NCBI RefSeq assembly: GCF_009690905.1
Contig: NZ_VOSW01000031.1
Coordinates: forward strand, 1 to 64,000
Reading direction: 5' to 3'
Length of the DNA: 64,000 nucleotides
Source: Paraburkholderia madseniana
Lineage (GTDB): Bacteria > Pseudomonadota > Gammaproteobacteria > Burkholderiales > Burkholderiaceae
Shown here in pieces: positions 1 to 8,542 of the stretch. Made by a program: the position numbers and the translations under genes. The notes below the pieces were generated by a model. It saw nothing but the letters and a program-made list of their open reading frames with translations, had not been told where the DNA came from and ran no database searches. Each line of letters opens with the position of its first letter. Within the stretch, counting starts at the first letter, position 1.

Positions 1-173
1 GGGCGCTGATCGTGTGGCTGAACTACGCGGCCTGGCTGCATATGCGCCTGATGAAGGGCCTGCGCGGCGCGGTGGCGGCATGGTGGGCACTGACTGGCCT
101 GCTGGTGACGACCTTCGCCTTCCTCGGTGTCAACATGTTCCTGTCGGGGCTGCATAGCTACGGCAAGCTGTAA
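1..173 (+). CDS. ccsB: CcsB/ResC-type cytochrome c biogenesis protein, C-terminal end (partial)
   Basis: The window opens inside a gene read in frame 3 (first full codon at base 3), stop TAA at 171-173. The visible 56 residues form two hydrophobic segments split by a short charged loop and end in a LHSYGKL-type tail, as in CcsB/CcsA-type (System II) cytochrome c synthase subunits, which export heme and attach it to apocytochrome c at the membrane. The region containing the conserved WWD domain lies upstream of the window. Assignment rests on the C-terminal sequence and its fit to a Burkholderiales protein; moderately sure. Confidence 0.7.
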   Translation, partial: ALIVWLNYAAWLHMRLMKGLRGAVAAWWALTGLLVTTFAFLGVNMFLSGLHSYGKL

Positions 174-195
174 GATCGGCCGTTCTGAGCCGACT

Positions 196-231
196 AAAAA
201 CCGCCGAGTGCTTCGCACCGGCGGTTTTTTT
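196..231 (+). terminator. Rho-independent terminator after ccsB
   Basis: Stem CCGCCG (201-206) pairs with CGGCGG (219-224), flanked by an A run at 196-200 and a T run at 225-231. It lies 23 bases after the ccsB stop and before msrP. Confidence 0.8.
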
Positions 232-372
232 ACGTCCGGCGGAATATTCGCTGCATCCAGTGTGTTTGTTAGATCAGCACCCAAGGATGGCTGGGCGAGT
301 GGCTAAACGAGCCGATTCATCAATATGGCCCCGTAAGATAGACAACCCGATGGGCCGGCAAGGAGCAGCACG

Positions 373-1368
373 ATGTGGATCAAGCGAAACGACAGAACTC
401 AACTCGTCGGCGATGACATCGCACGCAGTGAAATCACGCCTCAGCATGTCTTCGAGAACCGGCGGCGCGTATTACAGGCCGCGGGTGCGCTGGCGCTCGG
501 CAGTCTGATCGGTGTGAACGGCGAAGCGCTGGCCGCGTATTCGTCGCCGGATCCGAAGGCGCAGAAGCTCATGGCGAAGACCAACCCGAAGTTCGTCGCG
601 CTCGACAAGATCACGCCGTACAAGGACATCACCACGTACAACAACTACTATGAGTTCGGTACCGACAAGGCGGATCCCGCGCACAACGCCGGTACGTTGC
701 GTCCGCACCCGTGGAAGGTGAGCGTCGAGGGCGAAATCAAGAATCCGAAGGTGTACGACATCGACGAATTGCTGAAGCTCGCGCCGCTCGAAGAACGCGT
801 GTACCGGTTACGTTGTGTCGAAGGCTGGTCGATGGTGATACCGTGGATCGGCGTGCCGCTCTCGGAGTTGATCAAGCGAGTGCAGCCGACCGGCAACGCG
901 AAGTACGTGCAATTCATCACGCTCGCCGATCCGTCGCAAATGCCCGGGCTGTCGACGCCGGTACTCGACTGGCCATACACCGAAGGTCTGCGAATGGACG
1001 AAGCAATGAACCCGCTGACGTTCCTGACGATGGGTCTCTACGGTCAGGTGTTGCCGAATCAGAACGGCGCGCCGATCCGTGTGGTGGTGCCGTGGAAGTA
1101 CGGCTTCAAAAGCGCGAAGTCGCTGGTGAAGATCCGCTTTCTCGACAAGCAGCCGCCGACAAGCTGGAACACGTATGCTTCGAACGAATACGGTTTCTAT
1201 TCGAACGTAAATCCGAACGTCGATCACCCGCGCTGGAGTCAGGCCACCGAGCGGCGCATCGGTGAAGATGGTTTCTTCACGCCCAAGCGCAAGACGTTGA
1301 TGTTCAACGGCTACGGCGATCAGGTCGCGTCGCTGTATCAGGGCATGGACCTGAAGAAGAACTTCTAG
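373..1368 (+). CDS. msrP: Protein-methionine-sulfoxide reductase catalytic subunit MsrP (YedY)
   Basis: Periplasmic molybdenum enzyme that reduces methionine sulfoxide in oxidised envelope proteins, taking electrons from MsrQ. The 331-residue protein is full length. Twin arginines at residues 30-32 (RRRVLQ) followed by a hydrophobic stretch make a Tat signal peptide, as expected for a protein exported with its Mo cofactor. The sulfite-oxidase-type molybdopterin domain follows; the Cys of RLRCVEG (C148) is the expected Mo ligand. Start ATG 373 has an AGGAG site about 8 bases upstream. msrQ follows 14 bases after the stop, and the Tat translocase genes are present at 57.9-59.5 kb. Very sure. 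Confidence 0.96.
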   Translation: MWIKRNDRTQLVGDDIARSEITPQHVFENRRRVLQAAGALALGSLIGVNGEALAAYSSPDPKAQKLMAKTNPKFVALDKITPYKDITTYNNYYEFGTDKADPAHNAGTLRPHPWKVSVEGEIKNPKVYDIDELLKLAPLEERVYRLRCVEGWSMVIPWIGVPLSELIKRVQPTGNAKYVQFITLADPSQMPGLSTPVLDWPYTEGLRMDEAMNPLTFLTMGLYGQVLPNQNGAPIRVVVPWKYGFKSAKSLVKIRFLDKQPPTSWNTYASNEYGFYSNVNPNVDHPRWSQATERRIGEDGFFTPKRKTLMFNGYGDQVASLYQGMDLKKNF

Positions 1369-1382
1369 GCGACGGCGCGATT

Positions 1383-2081
1383 ATGGTTTCCGATACTCAA
1401 CCCGTTACCGAGACCTCACGCACAACGCTGCGTGCCAAAGGGCCGGCGTCAGCGACGACAAAGCGGCCCGCCACCGGTGCGCGCTGGGTCGTGCCCGCGA
1501 AGATCGTGGTGTTCATTGCGGCGTGGTATCCGCTCGCGCGCATCGTGCTGTTCGGCGTGACCGATCGGCTAGGCGCGAATCCGATCGAGTTCATCACGCG
1601 CTCGACGGGCCTGTGGACGCTCGTCTTTCTTTGCATCACGCTGGCGGTGACGCCGTTGCGTCGACTGACCGGCATCACTGCATTGGCAAGGTTCCGCCGG
1701 ATGCTAGGTCTGTATGCATTCTTCTACGCGACGCTCCACTTCACCACGTACCTGTGGTTCGACAAGTGGTTCGACGTTGCCGCGATTCTCAAGGACATCG
1801 GCAAGCGGCCTTTCATCACTGTGGGTTTCGCGGCGTTCGTGCTGCTGATCGCGTTGGCCGTTACATCGCCGCGCGCGATGGTGCGCAAACTTGGACGCCG
1901 CTGGCAGACATTGCATCGCGCGATCTATGCGATCGGCGGGCTCGCGATCCTGCACTTCTGGTGGATGAAGGCGGGCAAGCACGACCTGATCTTGCCGAAG
2001 ATCTACGGCGCAATCATGGTCGCGTTGCTGGGGTGGCGTTTGCTCGTATGGCTGCGCGAGCGGAGGGTAAAGACACGCTGA
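1383..2081 (+). CDS. msrQ: MsrQ, heme-binding membrane subunit of the MsrPQ system
   Basis: Integral-membrane b-type heme protein that passes electrons from the quinone pool or flavins to MsrP. The 232 residues carry a polar N-terminal tail of about 35 residues, then about six hydrophobic helices of ferric-reductase-like type; conserved histidines such as those in FYATLHF and LHRAIYAIGGLAILHF are candidate heme ligands. It sits directly downstream of msrP, the usual pairing, and ends just before a bidirectional terminator. Sure of identity. Confidence 0.94.
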   Translation: MVSDTQPVTETSRTTLRAKGPASATTKRPATGARWVVPAKIVVFIAAWYPLARIVLFGVTDRLGANPIEFITRSTGLWTLVFLCITLAVTPLRRLTGITALARFRRMLGLYAFFYATLHFTTYLWFDKWFDVAAILKDIGKRPFITVGFAAFVLLIALAVTSPRAMVRKLGRRWQTLHRAIYAIGGLAILHFWWMKAGKHDLILPKIYGAIMVALLGWRLLVWLRERRVKTR

Positions 2082-2105
2082 CCATCAGGTGCGGCGCGCA
2101 AATAA

Positions 2106-2139
2106 GAAAAGGCGATGCCGCAGTGGCATCGCCTTTTTC
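2106..2139. terminator. Bidirectional terminator between msrQ and lysA
   Basis: Perfect 9-bp stem GGCGATGCC (2111-2119) / GGCATCGCC (2125-2133) with a 5-base loop, A-rich on the left and TTTTT on the right, so it can serve both the convergent msrQ (+) and lysA (-). Confidence 0.85.
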
Positions 2140-2163
2140 ATGGATGAGTCCAAGCTCTGACGT

Positions 2164-3426
2164 TTACGCCGGCAAGATCGTCTCGCCCGCAAACAACTGC
2201 ATCACCTCTTCACGTGCACGGACGACATGCACCTGTGTACCATCAACCATCACCTCGGCCGCACGCGGACGGGTGTTGTAGTTCGAGCTCATCACAAAGC
2301 CATAGGCGCCAGCCGAGCGAATCGCCAACAGATCGCCCGGTTCGACTGCCAGCAGACGCTCACGACCCAGCCAATCGCCGCTTTCGCAAACCGGGCCGAC
2401 CACGTCGTACACGTGGGCGGGCACGTCGCGCTTAACGACAGCCTCGATCGCGTGATACGCCTCGTACATCGCCGGGCGCGCAAGATCGGTCATCGCCGCG
2501 TCGACGATGGCGAAGTTCTTTTCCGCGCCAGGCTTCAGAAACTCGACGCGTGTGAGCAGTACACCCGCATTGCCGACCAGCGAACGGCCCGGCTCGAAAT
2601 ACACTTCACGATGCCCATGACCGCGCGCTTCGATGCGATCCAGCACGGTGCGCACGAAGTCGCCGATTTCCGGCGGGGTTTCGTCGTCATATGTGATGCC
2701 GAGACCACCACCTACGTCGATGTGGCGAATCTTCACGCCGTCCTGTTCGATCTGTTCGACCAGCTCGAGAACCTTGTCGACCGCGTCCAGATACGGCGCG
2801 ACTTCAGTGATCTGCGAGCCGATATGGCAGTCGATGCCGACCACGTCGAGATGCGTCATTGCCGCGGCGGCGCGATACGTAGCGCGTGCATCTTCGAACG
2901 CGACACCGAATTTGTTCGACTTCAGGCCGGTGGAAATATATGGATGCGTTTTCGCGTCGACGTCAGGATTCACGCGCAGCGAGACGGGGGCCTTTTTGCC
3001 CAGTTCCGCCGCCACCGCATTCAGGCGGTCGAGCTCGGGAATCGATTCGACGTTGAAGCACTTGACGCCGGCCGCGAGCGCCTGACGCATCTCGTCCGCA
3101 TGCTTGCCGACGCCGGAAAACACGGTGTTTTCCGCTTTGCCGCCAGCGGCCAGCACGCGCGCCAGCTCACCGCCCGACACGATGTCGAAGCCCGCGCCAA
3201 GGCGCGCGAATACGTTCAGCACCGCGAGATTGCTATTGGCCTTGACGGCGACGTGCACGGTCGCACGGCGGCCGGCGCAAGCGCCTGCGTAGGCATTCCA
3301 CGCTTCGGTGAGTGCAGCGCGCGAATAGACGTACAGCGGCGTGCCGAACTGTTCGGCGAGTGAGGCGGCGGACACGCCCTCGGCGTGCAACACGCCGTCG
3401 ACGTAGTCAAATGCGGATCGAGTCAT
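2164..3426 (-). CDS. lysA: Diaminopimelate decarboxylase
   Basis: PLP enzyme converting meso-diaminopimelate to L-lysine, the last step of lysine synthesis. At 420 residues it has the usual length. The PLP-binding Lys is K62 in HVAVKANSN; a Gly-rich phosphate-binding loop (DVGGGLGITY) and the C-terminal substrate/PLP motif GPVCESGDWL are all present, so it should be active. It follows lptM on the minus strand with 9 bases between them, a common proteobacterial pair, and both are divergent from cyaY. Confidence 0.96.
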   Translation of the reverse strand: MTRSAFDYVDGVLHAEGVSAASLAEQFGTPLYVYSRAALTEAWNAYAGACAGRRATVHVAVKANSNLAVLNVFARLGAGFDIVSGGELARVLAAGGKAENTVFSGVGKHADEMRQALAAGVKCFNVESIPELDRLNAVAAELGKKAPVSLRVNPDVDAKTHPYISTGLKSNKFGVAFEDARATYRAAAAMTHLDVVGIDCHIGSQITEVAPYLDAVDKVLELVEQIEQDGVKIRHIDVGGGLGITYDDETPPEIGDFVRTVLDRIEARGHGHREVYFEPGRSLVGNAGVLLTRVEFLKPGAEKNFAIVDAAMTDLARPAMYEAYHAIEAVVKRDVPAHVYDVVGPVCESGDWLGRERLLAVEPGDLLAIRSAGAYGFVMSSNYNTRPRAAEVMVDGTQVHVVRAREEVMQLFAGETILPA

Positions 3427-3435
3427 GCGAAAGTC

Positions 3436-3771
3436 TTATTGAGCGGGAGTGACGGCGGAAGCAGGCTGCGCTGGCGTCGCAGCAGATGCGGGAGGTGCGG
3501 CGAGTTCGCTTTCCGGCGACAACGAGAGCGGTGCGCCAGAAGTATCCGGTACGTCACCCATCGGGGAGGGGGTTCCCACACCCGATTTCACTTCATCCGG
3601 CGACGGCGGTTGCGTGCGATCGATCGGCTTGGCCGGTAGCGGCGGCACGGTGGGCAAATAGAGCGAACCGCGTTGCCCGCAGCCGGCAAGTGCACAACCT
3701 GCGAGAATGGCTAAACCCGCTACAATCGCGCGGCCGGGCGCCGCCGCGCGCATCCGAGATACGACTCGCAT
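3436..3771 (-). CDS. lptM: LptM (YifL-like) small lipoprotein, LPS translocon maturation factor
   Basis: Predicted outer-membrane lipoprotein of 111 residues. After a basic N-terminus and hydrophobic core there are two overlapping lipobox candidates (Cys26 and Cys31); the second sits in LAGCGQRGSLYLP, the hallmark of the LptM/YifL family, which helps LptD reach its native disulfide state. The rest is a low-complexity Pro/Ala/Ser tail. ATG 3771 is preceded by an AGGGACAG element. Cotranscribed with lysA downstream. The family match is confined to the short motif after the Cys, but the context is typical. Confidence 0.85.
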   Translation of the reverse strand: MRVVSRMRAAAPGRAIVAGLAILAGCALAGCGQRGSLYLPTVPPLPAKPIDRTQPPSPDEVKSGVGTPSPMGDVPDTSGAPLSLSPESELAAPPASAATPAQPASAVTPAQ

Positions 3772-3806
3772 GACTGTCCCTGAATAAATAATCGATGGAG
3801 TTTAGC

Positions 3807-4124
3807 ATGTCCGATAGTGATTACCTGACCCGCGCGGAAGCCGCGCTAGCCGCCATCGAACGCGCGCTCGACGACACGGAAGCCGACATCGAACTCGAGC
3901 GCAGCGGCAACGTCCTGACCCTCGAATTCGAGAACCGCACGAAGATCATCGTCAACCTGCAGCCGCCGATGAGCGAGATCTGGATCGCCGCGAAAGCGGG
4001 TGGTTTCCACTTCCGTTTCATCGACGGTGAATGGCGCGACACGCGCAGCGGCACGGAGTTTTTTGCTGCGCTGTCGGAGTACGCGACGCAGCAGGCCGGC
4101 GAGCCGGTTCACTTCGAAGCGTAA
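3807..4124 (+). CDS. cyaY: Frataxin-like iron-sulfur cluster assembly protein CyaY
   Basis: Small acidic protein that binds iron and modulates IscS/IscU cluster assembly. The 105 residues start with an acidic helix (about residues 3-35, rich in D/E) followed by the beta-sheet with conserved PPMSEIWIAAKAGGFHF and the WRDTRSG turn typical of frataxins. I prefer ATG 3807 because GGAG at 3797-3800 is correctly spaced and family members begin MSDSDYL-like; an in-frame ATG at 3795 would add four residues. Divergent from lptM-lysA with a short shared promoter region. Confidence 0.94.
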   Translation: MSDSDYLTRAEAALAAIERALDDTEADIELERSGNVLTLEFENRTKIIVNLQPPMSEIWIAAKAGGFHFRFIDGEWRDTRSGTEFFAALSEYATQQAGEPVHFEA

Positions 4125-4134
4125 AGCGCTTGAT

Positions 4135-4169
4135 AAAAACCGCCGCGCATCGAGCGCGGCGGTTTTTTT
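4135..4169. terminator. Bidirectional terminator between cyaY and mrcA
   Basis: 9-bp stem CCGCCGCGC (4140-4148) / GCGCGGCGG (4154-4162) with A run before and T run after, suited to both the convergent cyaY (+) and mrcA (-). Confidence 0.85.
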
Positions 4170-4203
4170 CTGGCGGACGTTGCCGCCTCTTCTGAGCGCG
4201 TCT

Positions 4204-6603
4204 TTAGTGCCCGCGGAACAGATTCATGATGTCCTGCTTTTCCTGTTCGCCGACTTGCTCGGGCGCGGCCGCGGACGCGCCGCTCGCCTCGGCATCCAGC
4301 GCTGCCTGGCTGATACCGACCGTCGAGACGAAACCGTGGCCCGGCGTGAAGTCGTCGAAATACAGTTCTGAGCCGAGCTCGGTCACACCGTCGGGCATCG
4401 GCATCTTGTAGTCCGGCACGCCCTTGAGCGCGCGTGCCATGTATTCGATCCACACCGGCAACGCGAGGCCGCCGCCCGTTTCCTTGTCGCCGAGGCTGCG
4501 CGGGTTGTCGTAGCCAATCCACGCAATGGCCGTGAGCGTGTGCTGATAGCCGGCGAACCACGCATCGCGCGAATCGTTGGTCGTGCCGGTCTTGCCGCCG
4601 AGGTCGGTACGCTTCAGCACGTTGCTCTTCGCGCCCGTGCCCCGTTGCGCGACGCTTTGCAGCAGGCTGTTCATCACATACGCATTGCGCGGTTCGATCG
4701 CGTGCGGCGCGCTTTGCTCGGCGACCAGCGGTTGCGCGTGCGCCACGACGATGCCGCGCTGATCGGTGACTTCCGCGATCAGATACGGGTTGATGCGATA
4801 GCCGCCGTTAGCAAACACCGAGAATGCGCCAGCCATCTGCAAGGGGGTAACGAGTCCCGCGCCGAGCGCCATCGGCAGATAAGCCGGGTGACGATCCGCG
4901 TCGAAGCCGAAACGCGTGATGTATTGCTGCGCGTACTTGGTGCCGATGTGGTTCAGGATGCGAATCGACACGAGGTTCTTCGACTTCTGCAGCGCGGTGC
5001 GCATGGTCATCGGACCATCGAAACCGCCGCCGTAGTTCTTCGGTTCCCACGCCTGGCCGCCTGTCTCAGCAGCGCTGAAAAACAGCGGCGCATCGTTGAT
5101 CACCGTAGCCGGCCCGAGCCCCTTTTCGAGCGAGGCCGAATAGATGAACGGCTTGAAGCTCGAACCCGGCTGACGCCACGCTTGTGTCACGTGGTTGAAC
5201 TTGTTCTTGTTGAAGTCGAAACCGCCGACCAGCGCGCGAATCGCTCCGTCTTGCGGGATCACTGAAACGAACGCGCCTTCCACTTGCGGCAACTGCGTGA
5301 TCGACCAGTTGCCGTCGTCATCCTTCACGACGCGAATGATCGCGCCGGGCCGCACGCGTTGATTCGGCTGCGCGCGCGTGCCGAGCGCGAACTGCGCGAA
5401 GCGCAGGCCGTCGCCCTGAATGGTCGCGACGTTGCCGTCGATGAAGGTGGCCTGCACCTGCTTCGGGTTCGCCGCCGTAACCACCGCGGCGATGATTTCA
5501 CCGTTGTCGGGATGTTCGAGCAACGCGTCGTCGATGGCCTGTTCGCGGTCGTCCGCATCGGACGGCAAATCGATGAAGGCTTCGGGCCCGCGATAGCCGT
5601 GGCGCCGTTCGTAGTCCATCAGACCTTTGCGTAGCGCCCGGTAAGCGACGTCCTGATCGGCCGAGTCGATGGTGGTCACGACGTTCAGGCCGCGCGTGTA
5701 CGCCTCTTCGCGATACTGCGCGTACATCATCTGCCGCACCATTTCCGCGACGTACTCCGCGTGCACGCTGAATTCCTTGCCCGCGCCCTTGACGATCAGC
5801 GGCTGCCTGCTTGCCTCGTCGTATTGTTCCTGAGTGATGTAGTGCAGTTCGTACATGCGCTGCAGGATGTACTCCTGGCGGATCTTCGCGCGCTTCGGAT
5901 TGACCACCGGGTTATACGCGGACGGCGCCTTCGGCAAACCCGCCAACATGGCGGATTCCGCCAGGGTCAGGTCCTTCAGATCTTTCCCGAAGTACACCCG
6001 CGCCGCGCTCGCGAAGCCGTACGCGCGCTGCCCGAGATAGATCTGATTCATGTACACCTCGAGAATCTGATCTTTCGACAGCTTCGACTCGATCTTGTAC
6101 GCGAGCAGCATCTCGTAGATCTTGCGCGTGTAGGTCTTTTCACTCGACAGGAAGAAGTTGCGCGCCACCTGCATGGTGATCGTGCTGGCGCCTTGCGTGG
6201 CGTGGCCGTTGGTCAGTGCGACGAAGCCGGCTCGCGCGATGCCTGTGAGGTCGACGCCGCCGTGATCGTAGAAGCGCGCGTCTTCGATTGCCAGCACGGC
6301 TTTCTTCAGGCTATCGGGCACGTCCTGGATATGGACGATGTCGCGCCGCTCTTCACCGAATTCGCCGATCAGCACGTGGTCAGCCGTATAGATGCGCAAT
6401 GGCACCTTTGGCCGGTAGTCGGTCAGCGCATCGAGCGACGGCAGGTTCGGCGTTGCTACCACCAGCGCATAACCGAGCACCAGCAGCACGCACAGGATGC
6501 CTGCAACGATCAGACCCACAAAGCCGATGATGAGCTTGAGCCACAAGGGGCGTTTGCGCTTCTGCGGCGCGGGCGGCGGAGACGTAGGAGACGTGGATTG
6601 CAT
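4204..6603 (-). CDS. mrcA: Penicillin-binding protein 1A (bifunctional transglycosylase/transpeptidase)
   Basis: Class A PBP that polymerises and cross-links peptidoglycan in the periplasm. 799 residues: short cytoplasmic tail, one TM helix at about residues 21-47, glycosyltransferase domain with AIEDARFYDHGGVD and GASTITMQVARN motifs, an OB-like insert, then the transpeptidase domain with SSFK (SxxK, nucleophile Ser), KSKN (SxN) and GKTGTT (KTG). All catalytic motifs are intact. It is divergent from the pil operon, a conserved arrangement in beta- and gammaproteobacteria. Confidence 0.96.
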   Translation of the reverse strand: MQSTSPTSPPPAPQKRKRPLWLKLIIGFVGLIVAGILCVLLVLGYALVVATPNLPSLDALTDYRPKVPLRIYTADHVLIGEFGEERRDIVHIQDVPDSLKKAVLAIEDARFYDHGGVDLTGIARAGFVALTNGHATQGASTITMQVARNFFLSSEKTYTRKIYEMLLAYKIESKLSKDQILEVYMNQIYLGQRAYGFASAARVYFGKDLKDLTLAESAMLAGLPKAPSAYNPVVNPKRAKIRQEYILQRMYELHYITQEQYDEASRQPLIVKGAGKEFSVHAEYVAEMVRQMMYAQYREEAYTRGLNVVTTIDSADQDVAYRALRKGLMDYERRHGYRGPEAFIDLPSDADDREQAIDDALLEHPDNGEIIAAVVTAANPKQVQATFIDGNVATIQGDGLRFAQFALGTRAQPNQRVRPGAIIRVVKDDDGNWSITQLPQVEGAFVSVIPQDGAIRALVGGFDFNKNKFNHVTQAWRQPGSSFKPFIYSASLEKGLGPATVINDAPLFFSAAETGGQAWEPKNYGGGFDGPMTMRTALQKSKNLVSIRILNHIGTKYAQQYITRFGFDADRHPAYLPMALGAGLVTPLQMAGAFSVFANGGYRINPYLIAEVTDQRGIVVAHAQPLVAEQSAPHAIEPRNAYVMNSLLQSVAQRGTGAKSNVLKRTDLGGKTGTTNDSRDAWFAGYQHTLTAIAWIGYDNPRSLGDKETGGGLALPVWIEYMARALKGVPDYKMPMPDGVTELGSELYFDDFTPGHGFVSTVGISQAALDAEASGASAAAPEQVGEQEKQDIMNLFRGH

Positions 6604-6628
6604 ATGGGCACCAAAAAACAGTCCCGCG

Positions 6629-6634
6629 ATTATA
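6629..6634 (-). promoter_or_regulatory. Candidate -10 box for mrcA
   Basis: On the minus strand this reads TATAAT, a perfect consensus -10, about 25 bases upstream of the mrcA start. No good -35 is visible at 16-18 bases, so the promoter is only suggested. Confidence 0.4.
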
Positions 6635-6856
6635 GCCGCCTCGCTTTTCAGCTTTCGGCATGCTTACTGACAGTTCTTGACAAGTCTGCACACCGCGCGG
6701 GAATGACTTCACTGTAGCCGCTTTGATGGCAGAGAGCGCGCGCGTCGCGCAACGTTAGCCATTCGGCTGAGTGTCGCGCGGCGACGCGGCTAAGCACAAT
6801 CCTCCCTCGCTACTCGCGTTCGAATGGTTCGTCGCGTGAGTCTGAGGGAGGGCGTG

Positions 6857-7817
6857 ATGACGTTCAAAAGTTCGTGGCTTCAAGGTGTGCAACTCGGTGC
6901 GCAGCGTTTTGCTGCGGGAATCGATGTGGGTTCGCAGTCCGTGCGGCTGGTCGTGGTGAGTCAGCATTCGCGCGCACGTGCCGCGCTGCATATCGAACAT
7001 GCGAGCACTGTGCCGCTCGGCGCAGGCGCAATGGCCGGCACAGAGATCGCCGACCGGCATGCGGTGGCGCGTGCGTTGCGCGACGCATGCATTGCGCTGC
7101 GCGATGGCGCTGCCTGCCTCGGCCACGTTGACCACTACCGTGCCGCTCACACGGCTAGCCGCGCTCGCCGGTTGCGTGGGAGACGGCGGGCATGAACTCG
7201 CCGAACTCGAGCCGGCGGTGATGAACGAAGTCGAGCGCATCGCAGGCCTCGAGCGGCATGCGTTGGCTGTCGACTGGTTCGTCGACGAAACGCGTTCGCC
7301 GATCCGTTCGGTGACGATCGCCGCAACCGCGCGCCAGCATCTCGAAGCGCGTATCGAATGCGCAGCGACCGCCGGCATCTCGCTCACCGCGATCGATGGC
7401 GAGCCGCACGCGGCTTTGCGTGCAATGCGCTACGCGGCGAGTCACGAACTCGATCCGCACGAGCCCTATGTCGCGCTCTGGATCGGCACGGACGGCGTGT
7501 ATGGCTGGCGCATCGTCGACGACTGCCTGGTCGGCGAAATGCGCTACCCGGCGCCCGAACACGCCGATCTCGCCGACGCGTTGCGTGATCTCGTCCACGG
7601 CCCGGTACTCGATTGTGCGTTGTTGAGCGGCGAGGTCGATCTGCTCGACAGCGTGGGTTTCTCGATTGCGGATATCGCCGACGTGTTGGGCTGCACTGTG
7701 CTGCCGTTCGAGTGTGCGGCGTTGGGTGGGCGTGCGCGTCAACTGCACGATCCGCTGTTGCACGAGCCTGCCGCCGCGGTCGCATTCGGACTTGCGCTGC
7801 GCGGAGTACTCGAATGA
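6857..7817 (+). pseudogene. pilM: pilM, type IV pilus ATPase-like inner-membrane component, frameshifted
   Basis: PilM is an actin-fold cytoplasmic protein that binds the N-terminus of PilN in the pilus alignment complex. The first part reads in one frame from ATG 6857 (GGGAGG at 6846-6851) with the actin-like FAAGIDVGSQSVRLVVV start, and runs past LRDGAA to an out-of-phase stop near 7195. The rest (SATLTTTVPLTRLAALAG through GLALRGVLE, stop 7815-7817) is in the next frame. The switch lies at 7106-7120, where TGCC is tandemly duplicated (7111-7118). Removing one TGCC restores DGAASATLTTTVPL. Either a real slipped-strand mutation or an error in this sequence. The downstream pilN overlap is intact. 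Confidence 0.8.
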
Positions 7818-8542
7818 TGCGCGGTCTGCAGCCTCATTTGGATCCGGCGGGCCCGGACACGCGGGCCTCTACGCGTGGCGCGCGCTTAGCACGGCCGTGG
7901 CTCGGCGGCTTCAATCTGCTGCCGTACAGGCAACGCAACGCTCGTCTCGCGCGCCGGCGGCGTTTGCTCGAATGGTTTGCCGCCGCGCTCGCCGGCTTTG
8001 CGGCCGTGTTCGCGTTAGTCGAATGGCAGGCATTCGAAAGGGCGCGGCTGGATGCGCAGCGCGCGACGATCGAACAATCGCTTGCGCAACTGGCCGAACC
8101 GCTCGCCGAGCACGCCAGATTGCTGCGGGTGCAGGACGAACAGCGCAAAGGCGCGGCGCGTGCGATGAACCTGTCCGAGCCGCTTACGCATTTGCGCGAT
8201 TTGCTGGATGCGTTGAGTTTTGAACCAGGTGACGGCGTGGTGTTGCAGCAGATGCGGCAGCGCGAGCATGAGACGGAGTTGCTCGCGACCTCGCGCGGAC
8301 ATATCGCATCGGCCGAGTGGCTCAAACGCTTGAGTGCGATCCGCGGCGTGAAGGGCGCCGAGGTGAGCGATCTGCGTCGCTCGGCGCCACGCAGCAGTTC
8401 GGTGGCGGCGGCCAGCGTGACCGGCCCGATCGAATTCGGAGCGCATCTGCGCTGGGGCGACCCGCCGAAGAAAACGGCCTATACGTCGGGTCTGGCCGCG
8501 CAACGTCAGATGAAATCTGAACAATCAGGAGATACGAAATGA
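7814..8542 (+). CDS. pilN: PilN, type IV pilus inner-membrane alignment protein
   Basis: Bitopic inner-membrane protein linking PilM to PilO. The 242-residue reading begins at ATG 7814, overlapping the pilM stop; ATG 7817 directly after is equally possible. It contains the PilN signature near the N-terminus (GGFNLLPYRQRNARLARRR), the segment that binds PilM, then a TM helix at about residues 52-70 and a periplasmic coiled-coil/ferredoxin-like domain. It is somewhat longer than typical PilN. Its stop overlaps the next gene by ATGA, so the operon is translationally coupled. Confidence 0.85.
   Translation: MMRGLQPHLDPAGPDTRASTRGARLARPWLGGFNLLPYRQRNARLARRRRLLEWFAAALAGFAAVFALVEWQAFERARLDAQRATIEQSLAQLAEPLAEHARLLRVQDEQRKGAARAMNLSEPLTHLRDLLDALSFEPGDGVVLQQMRQREHETELLATSRGHIASAEWLKRLSAIRGVKGAEVSDLRRSAPRSSSVAAASVTGPIEFGAHLRWGDPPKKTAYTSGLAAQRQMKSEQSGDTK

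Noticed and set aside
6677..6682. Consensus TTGACA as -35 of pilM
   Set aside because: No -10-like hexamer at 16-18 bases downstream (bases near 6700 read GGAATG).
5761..6717. 318-residue plus-strand frame opposite mrcA
   Set aside because: Antisense of a certain gene, Arg/His-rich, no ribosome site.
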